A stretch of DNA of 64,000 nt from Burkholderia sp. SRS-46. Lineage in GTDB: Bacteria > Pseudomonadota > Gammaproteobacteria > Burkholderiales > Burkholderiaceae. This document shows positions 10,101-19,100 of this stretch, piece after piece (positions within the stretch are counted from its first letter, which is position 1; each line of letters begins with the position of its first letter). The position numbers and the translations under genes were made by a program. The notes beneath the pieces were generated by a model, which saw only the letters and a program-made list of their open reading frames with translations, was not told the origin of the DNA and made no database searches. The DNA lies in assembly GCF_004343775.1 (NCBI RefSeq), contig NZ_PTXL01000009.1:434001-498000 (forward strand), read 5' to 3'.

Positions 10101-13100
10101 CGACACGATGCGGCTGGCAACGCCCGCCTGCTGGCCTACGTGACCCTGCACGACGCCGCATCACGCACCGAACTCGTCCGGCACTTGCGCGAGCATCTTG
10201 CGGCCCGGCTGCCCGAATACATGGTGCCGGCCGCGTTCATCGTGCTCGACACGTTGCCGCTCACCCCGAACGGCAAGCTCGACCGCCGCGCGCTACCGGA
10301 ACCGGACGACGACGCCTTCGTCCAGGCGCAGTACGAAGCGCCGCAAGGCGACATCGAGCAGACCGTCGCCACGCTCTGGGCTGAACTGCTCGGCGTCGAG
10401 CGCGTCGGTCGGCATGACAACTTCTTTGCGCTCGGCGGACATTCGCTTATCGCCATTCGCATGGTCTCGCGCCTCGCCAACGAAACCGGCAAGGTCTTGC
10501 CGCTGCGCAAGGTATTCGAAGTACCGACCATCGCGGAACTGGCCCTCGCACTGGCAGACGCGACATCGCACGAAAGCGGCCATGACCTCGTCCGCATCGA
10601 CCGCAACGCGCCGATGCCGCTGTCCTTCGCCGAGGAGCGGGTACTCGCGATCGAAGCGGGTGCCGCACGTGGCGCGATGTTCAACGCCTCGCGCCTCTTC
10701 ATCTTGTCCGGTCACGTGCGCGAGGATGTGCTGGATCGCGCGCTGCGCGCGGTCGTCGAACGTCACGAAATCCTGCGCACGCACTATGTCAGCGACGACG
10801 CCACTGGAGCGTTCGCCCCTGTCGTCGACCGCGCCGAACGCTTCCAGTTGGTGCGCCGCGACGTCGCCGAAGAGGACGCGATGTCACTCGCGCAATCGGA
10901 AGCCGCCAGGCTGCTCGATTGCTTCCAGGGCCCGGTCTTCGGCGCGACGCTGTTCGTCGAATCGCCGCAGCGGGCGATCCTGATGATATCGATTCACCAC
11001 ATCGCGATGGACGCCGCGTCCTGGAACACGGTCTGGCGCGACTTCAGGCACGCCTATGCCGCGCTGGCCGCCGACGAACCGCCGGCACTCGCGCCGCTCA
11101 CGCTGCAATATCGGGACTACGCCGCGTGGTCGAAGCGGCACGTCGACGTCGAACGTCTCGCGCAATTGCGGCAGGTCTGGCGGGAACGCCTCGCCGGTGC
11201 GCCCGCGTGTCTCGACTTGCCATCCGACCGGCCTCGGCCTGCCAGGTTGTCGGATAGCGCCGGACGGACCGAACGCACGCTCGCGCCGGAGCTTGTGCAG
11301 CAGATCCGGCAAACCGCGGCGGCATACAACGTCACGCCTTTCCTCGTGCTCGAGACGGCGCTCGCCATCACCTGTGCGCAACTCGCGCGCAGCCGCGACA
11401 TCGTGATCGGCACGGTGACCGACGGCAGGACGCACGCGGCGACCGAAGCGATGGTCGGTCTCTTCGTGAACACGCTGCCGCTTCGCCACCGGCTGGACCG
11501 CTCCGCTTCCGTCGCCAGTCATTTGCTCGCGGCATCGCGGGAACTCCTGTCCGCGCTCGAAGCGAGCGAGCTGCCCTTCGCCGATGTGGTCGCGGCCGTC
11601 AATCCACCGCGCACTTCATCGTACGACCCGATCTTTCAGGTGTTTTGTCAATTCCAGCAGGGCCCGGGAAAGGGACGCGAGACGATCGCCGGCCTGACGA
11701 TCGATGCCATTCCGCGCACGCGCGTCGGGCGCGGCGCCGATCTCGCGTTCGTGTTCCTGGATACGGGCGAGTACGTCAGCGCCGACGTCTCCTACAGCGC
11801 CGACTTGTTCGACCCGGCGAGCATCGATGCGATCATCGCGCTCTTCCTGACGTTCGTGACGGAAAGTGTGCGGCGCCCGGAGGTTTCGGTTACCGAACTC
11901 TGGGATGCCGGCGTCGCGCACGCGCGGGCCGCCGCGTCGGGCCCGGACGTCGCGCGGCTGATCGACGCTCCGGCCAGCCCGTCTGGAACGTGGTATGTGC
12001 TGTCGCCCGCGCAGCAGGCGGTCTGGCTCCAGGAGCAGGCCGCGCGGCGCGGAACGTCGTTCTGTTCGATTGCAGCCATGCGCTGCGCGCCGGAGGTCGA
12101 TCGCGATCGGCTCGTCACCGCATCGCGCGCGATCATTACGCAGAATCAGTCGTTCTGGCTTCAGTTCTCCGGCACCGGCCTGCAACGCGAAGCGTCCACG
12201 CCGACGACGCGTTTCGAGCATTTCGTCGAACACGCGACGATGACGGACGAAGCGATGCGACAGGCGGTCGTCGACTGGCACGAGAAGCTCAACGAGACGC
12301 TCGACGACAAGACCGGTGCCGTCGCGGTGTTCGAATCGCCCGGGAGCGTGCTGGTCGCGTTGCGGTCGCATCATTTGCAAAACGACGGCTGGGCCGCGGT
12401 TCGATTGTTCGAGCGCGTCGCCAAAAACTATGCCGCACTCGAAAACGATCCGGCCCATACGTTCGACATGGACCGGGTCTTTCTCGATACGTTGTCGCTC
12501 GACGAGCGTTATCTCTGTTCGTCGACCCATGAGCGCGACGCTGCGTTCTGGCAAGCGGCGTGCGCGAAGATGGACGGACGCGCGCTGGTGACGCTCGTTG
12601 CCGACCACGCCCATCCCGTCGATGCGCGCGGCGTCGTTCGGTCGTTGCGCAGGACGTTCTCGCAAGCCTTGCAGGAGCGGCTCTCCCGCATCGCGCAGAA
12701 GCTTTCGCTGTCGCCGTCGGAATGCCTGACCGCGTTGACCAGCCTGTATCTGATGCGGATCGCTGGCGAAAGGCGCGCGGTCGTCGGCGTGTCGTATCTG
12801 AACCGGACGCGAGAAGCGCTCGACATTCCCGGGCAATTCGCCAAGGTCATTCCGCTTCCGGTGTCGATCGAGCAGACCGACGCCCCCGTTTCAGCCGCGT
12901 TGAGCGGAATCTGCGACGCATTTCGGGACGTGATGCGTCATGGAAGATTCCCGCTTGGCGACATGGTCAGGCATTACGGGCTGGATCCTCGTCATATCGA
13001 GGTCAGCGTCAATACCTTGTTCCTGCGGCATCCCGTCGAAATGGCCGGGCAGCCCACGCACGTTCAGTGGCTGTCCGGGCCGGAGAATGGCCTCTCGTTT

Positions 13101-16100
13101 CTGTTTACCCAGTTCGGAAGAAGCGCGCCGATCGACGTCGAACTCCGATACAACGGCAACGTGTTCGAGCCGGCCGCCGTCTCGCGCCACGTGGCGCGTC
13201 TGCTCGCTTTCATCGAGCACGCTTGCGAGGATGACGGTGCGTCTGCGTGGGCGATCGACCTCGTATCGAGCGACGAAAGGGCGTTGTTGATCGACACGCT
13301 GAATGCGACGGACGCGCCTTACGACCGGCATCAGTACCTGCACGGGCTTTTCGAGGCGCAGGTCCAGCGTACGCCCGAGGCCACCGCGCTGATCTCCGGC
13401 GACGAGCGCCTCTCCTACGCCGAACTCAATGCGCGCGCCAATCGGCTCGCCCGCTACCTGATCGATCTCGACGTCGCCCCCGATACCCTGGTCGCCGCCT
13501 GCCTCGATCGCGGCACCCCGATGGTCGTTGCGCTGCTCGGCATCCTCAAGGCCGGCGGTGCCTATGTCCCGCTCGATCCCGCCTACCCCGGCGCGCGTCT
13601 CGCGCACATCCTCTCCGATGCCGCGCCCGCTGTCGTACTCGTCGACCCGGTCGGACGCAAGGCGCTTGCCGACGCGCTCGGCGATGCGCATCTGACGAAG
13701 CACGCGCTGGTCGATGTCAGTGTCGCGTCGCCGCCGTGGGATGCGCTGTCCTCGGACAACCTCGCACCGCACACCCTCGGATTGACCCCGCGCCATCTCG
13801 CCTACGTCATCTACACGTCCGGCTCCACCGGCATGCCCAAGGGCGTGCAGAACGAACACGACGCCCTGATCAATCGTCTGACATGGATGCAGTCCGCCTA
13901 TCGCCTCGACGCCCGGGACGTCGTGCTGCAAAAGACCCCGTTCAGCTTCGACGTGTCGGTCTGGGAATTCTTCTGGCCGCTTGCCAACGGCGCCACGCTC
14001 GTCATGGCCGCGCCCGGCGCGCACCGTGACGCCGACACTCTGACCGACGTCATCGCACAGTACGGCGTCACCACCCTGCATTTCGTGCCGTCGATGCTCA
14101 GCGGCTTTCTCGAGGCGCCGGGCCTCGCGCGCTGCACGACGCTGTCGCGCATCATCTGCAGCGGCGAGGCCTTGCCGGTTGCAACCGCGCAGCGCTGTCT
14201 GGAGCGCTTGCCGCATGCGCAGCTGCACAATCTCTATGGCCCGACCGAAGCCGCCATCGATGTGACCGCCTTTACGTGTCCCGCCGATTTCGACGCGCAA
14301 GCCGTGCCCATCGGCAAGCCGATCGCCAATACCCGCATCTATCTGCTCGATGACGATCAGGCACCCGTACCTTTCGGCGCGGTCGGCGAGCTATACATCG
14401 GCGGCGCAGGCGTCGCGCGCGGCTACCTCAATCGTGCGGATCTCACCGCCCAGCGCTTCCTGCCCGATCCGTTCGCCCGCGCCGCCGGCCAGCCCGATGC
14501 CCGCATGTATCGCACCGGCGATCTCGCCCGCTACCTGCCCGACGGCAACATCGTCTTCCTCGGCCGCAACGACGAGCAGGTCAAGATCCGGGGCTTCCGC
14601 ATCGAACCCGGCGAGATCGAGGCGCAGCTCGCCACGCACGATGCCATCCGCGAAGCCATCGTCATCGCCCGACACGATGCGGCTGGCAACGCCCGCCTGC
14701 TGGCCTACGTGACCCTGCACGACGCCGCATCACGCACCGAACTCGTCCGGCACTTGCGCGAGCATCTTGCGGCCCGGCTGCCCGAGTACATGGTGCCGGC
14801 CGCGTTCGTCGTGCTCGACGCGTTGCCGCTCACCCCGAACGGCAAGCTCGACCGCCGCGCGCTGCCGGAACCGGACGACGACGCCTTCGCCCAGGCACAG
14901 TACGAAGCGCCGCAAGGCGACATCGAGCAGACCGTCGCCACGCTCTGGGCTGAACTGCTCGGCGTCGAGCGCGTCGGTCGCCACGACAATTTCTTTGCGC
15001 TCGGCGGGCACTCGCTGCTTGCCGTGCGGATGTTGAATCGCTTGCGGGCCTTGCACGAGGTCGAGCTGTCGCTTTCGTCGCTGTTCGATCATCCGACGGT
15101 GTGCGCGGTGGCGCAGGCGATCGGTGCTCGCAACCGAACCGTTGCGCCCCCGATCGCCCGCATCGATCGCGACGCCCCGCTTCCGCTGTCGTTCGCCCAG
15201 CAGCGGATGATGTTCCTGAGCGGATTCGAAGGCGCAAGCACGATCTATCACGTCCCGCTCGTGCTGCGGCTCGACGGCAGACTGGACGCCGCCGCATTGC
15301 ATCGCGCCCTCGATGCGCTATGGGCGCGTCACGACGCGCTGCGCACCGTGTTTCCCGATACGGCCGGCGCACGCGAGGACGCCCACGCGGCGCTGCTTCC
15401 GGCAGGCGACGGCATGCCCTGGCACGAAGACGACTTGTCGTCGAAACCCGATGCCTCGGAGAACGGGTTGCGCCTGTGCGAGGAAGAAGCCACGCGCCCG
15501 TTCGATCTCGCACGCGGGCCGCTGGTACGCGCGCGCCTTGTCCGACTGACGGCGCACGAGCACGCATTCATGCTCACGCTGCACCACATCGTCTGCGACG
15601 GATGGTCCCTGACCGTGCTCGTCAAGGAGCTGTGCGCGCTTTACCGGGCCGCCACGGAAGGCCATCCGGACCCGCTTGCCGCGCTGGCGGTCCAATACCC
15701 CGACTACGTTGCATGGCAACGGCAATGGCTGGGCACCGAGCGCCTCGAACGCGAATCAGGTTACTGGCGAAAAACGCTGGCGGGCATTCCGACGCTGCTG
15801 ACCTTGCCGACCGATCGCCCGCGGCCCACGCACCAGCAGTTCGACGCCGCGCGGCTGCCGCTCGAACTCGACCCGGCGCTCACACAGGATCTGAGACGGC
15901 TCGCCGCGCGGCGGGGCGTCACGGTCTTCGCGGCCGTCACTGCGGCCTGGGCCGCGGTGCTCGGGCGCCTCGCGGGCCAGGAGGATGTCGTCATCGGCAC
16001 GCCCGTCGCGAATCGTTCCGGCCCGGAACTCGAATCCATCGTGGGCCTGTTCGTGAACACCCTTGCGCTACGCATCGACTTGTCGGGTATACCGTCCGTC

Positions 16101-19100
16101 GCGCAGTTGCTCGACCGCGTTCAGGCGACGGTCATCGGCGCACAGGACCATCAGGATCTCCCGTTCGAACAGGTCGTGGAAATCGTGAAGCCGCCGCGAC
16201 GGCTCGGTCATACGTCGATCTTCCAGGTGATGATTTCGTGGCAGAACACCGACATGCGGACGATCGCATTGCCGGACCTGGATATCACGCCGGTTGCGGG
16301 CGCGTTCGATCGCGCGAAGTTCGATCTCGAACTCGATCTGGCTGACGATGGCCGCGCGGTAGCCGGTGCGCTGCGCTACGCGACCGCATTGTTCGACGAG
16401 GCGTCGATCGCGCGTCATTGCGCGTACCTGATCGCCGTGTTGCGCGCGATGACCCGCGACGATCAGCAGTCGGTTGGACGGATCGACCTGTTCGGCGCCG
16501 ACGAGCAGCACTTGCTGCTGCACACGTGGAATGCGACGGCGGCAGCCTATCCCGAGCACCAGTGCATTCATGAGCGCGTCGAGGCTCAGGCACGGCAAAC
16601 GCCCGAGGCCGTCGCGCTCGTCGCCGGTCACGAACAGCTCTCCTATGCCGCGCTCAATGCCCGCGCCAATCGGCTCGCGCATCATCTCGTCACGCTCGGC
16701 GTCGGACCCGATACGCCCGTCGCCGTGTGCGCCGAGCGCAGCATCACGATGGTCGTCTCGCTGCTCGCCGTGCTCAAGGCCGGTGGCGCTTATCTGTCGA
16801 TCGATCCCGCCTATTCCAGTGCGCGGCTCACCCACGTCCTCGACGATGCCAAGCCCCGTGTCGTGCTCGTCGATCCGGCCGGACGCGAGGCGCTCGCCGA
16901 TGCGCATCTGGCGACGCACGACACGATCGATGTGACTGTCGAATCGCCGCCGTGGGCCGCGCTGTCCCCGGACAACCTCCCGCCGCACCCGCTCGGATTG
17001 ACCTCGCGCCATCTCGCCTACGTCATCTATACGTCCGGCTCCACCGGCACGCCCAAGGGCGTCATGGTCGAGCATCGGCAACTCGCCAATCTCGTGACGT
17101 GGCATATCGCCCGCTTCGAACTGCACGCCGGCTCTCGCGTGCCCGCCACCGCGAGTCTGGCCTTCGACGCCAGCGTGTGGGAAATCTGGCCCGCGCTCTG
17201 CGCCGGCGCAGCCCTGTTGCTGCCTCCGGCAGGTCTGGCGTCCGATGCCGCCGCCTTGTTGCAGTGGTGGCGCCGGCAGTCCATGGACTGCGCGTTCCTC
17301 GTCACGCCGCTGGCCCTGCTCGCGATGCAGGACGAGCTGCCGAAGGAGCTAACGTTCCTGCTGATCGGCGGCGATCGCATCACCGCGCTGCCCACCGGGC
17401 TGCCGCCGTCTCTGCGCATCGTCAACAACTACGGCCCGACCGAAACCACCGTCGTCGCGACCTCCGGCGAGATCGTGCCGTCCTCCGGCGAGGCGGTCTA
17501 TCCGATCGGCAAGCCGATCGCCAATACCCGCATCTATCTGCTCGACGAGTCTCAAGCGCTCGTGCCGTTGGGCGCGGTCGGCGAGCTATACATCGGCGGC
17601 GCGGGGGTCGCACGCGGCTACCTCAACCGTCCGGACCTCACCGCCCAGCGCTTCCTGCCCGATCCGTTCGCCCGCGCCGCCGGACAGCCCGATGCCCGCA
17701 TGTATCGCACCGGCGATCTCGCCCGCTACCTGCCGGACGGCAATATCGTCTTCCTCGGTCGCAACGACGAGCAGGTCAAGATCCGGGGCTTCCGCGTCGA
17801 ACCCGGCGAAATCGAAGCGCAGCTCGCCACGCACGACGCCATCCGCGACGCCGTCGTCATCGCCCGACACGACGCCGCAGGCAATGCCCGGCTGCTGGCC
17901 TACGTGACCCTGCACGACGTCGCGCCACGCACCGAACTCGTTCGGCACTTGCGCGAGCATCTTGCGGCCCGGCTGCCCGAATACATGGTGCCGGCCGCGT
18001 TCGTCGTGCTCGACACATTGCCGCTCACCCCGAACGGCAAGCTCGACCGCCGCGCGCTGCCGGAACCGGACGACGACGCCTTCGTCCAGGCGCAGTACGA
18101 AGCGCCGCAAGGCGACATCGAGCAGACCGTCGCCGCGCTCTGGGCGGAACTGCTCGGCGTCGAGCGCGTCGGCCGGCATGACAACTTCTTTGCGCTCGGC
18201 GGACATTCGCTCATCGCGGCCCGCCTGCTTGCGCAAATCCGCGAGACGTTCGGCCACGAAGTTTCGATTCGTACGCTCTTCGAAGCGCCTACCGTCGCAC
18301 AGCTGGCGCCCCGGATCCACGCAACGGGCCCGTCCGACGCGCTTGCCGTATTGCTGCCGCTCCAGCCGCTGGGATCGAACCCGCCGCTCTTCTGCGTCCA
18401 CCCGGCCGGCGGCTTCAGCTGGCCGTACGCGAGCCTGACGCACCACCTGCGGGATCGGCCGCTCTACGGCCTGCAGGCGCGCGCACTCACCGAGGCGGGC
18501 AAGTACGTGCAGTCGATCGAGGAAATGGCGCAGGACTACATCCGGCAGATTCGCAGCGTACAGCGCAACGGCCCCTATCATCTGCTCGGCTGGTCGCTGG
18601 GTTGCCATATCGCGCACGCGATCGCCACCCAACTGCAATTCGCCGGCGAAAAAGTGGCGCTGCTCGCGATGCTCGACGGCTATCCGGAGAGACGAAGCGA
18701 CGCCTACCCCGCACTGACGGAGACGGAGGTCATCGACGTGCTGATGCGCGCATTCGCGGACTCGCCGCACCCCACCGACGCCCGCTCGCTGACGATCGAC
18801 ACGCTCAAGACGCGCCTTGCCCGGAACAACCCGATGTTCCAGACGCTCAACGAGCGGACATTCGAATCGATCGTCCGGCAATTCCAGGTTGCGCCGACCC
18901 TCGCCAGCATGTTTGCGCCCGGTGTATTCCATGGCGACGTGCTCTTCTTCAAGGCGGCGCTCAGCCGGTCGGAGGCGTATCAGCAACGCGATGTCCGCGC
19001 ATGGCAACCGTATGTGCGGGGGCAAATCGACGTGCACGACGTCGAATGCCTGCACGAAACCATGATGACCTCACAGGCGCTCGCGGAAATCGGGCCGATC

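Noticed and set aside
5433..18217. Long direct repeats interpreted as mobile elements
   Set aside because: They are in-frame adenylation/carrier domains without inverted ends, target duplications or transposase.
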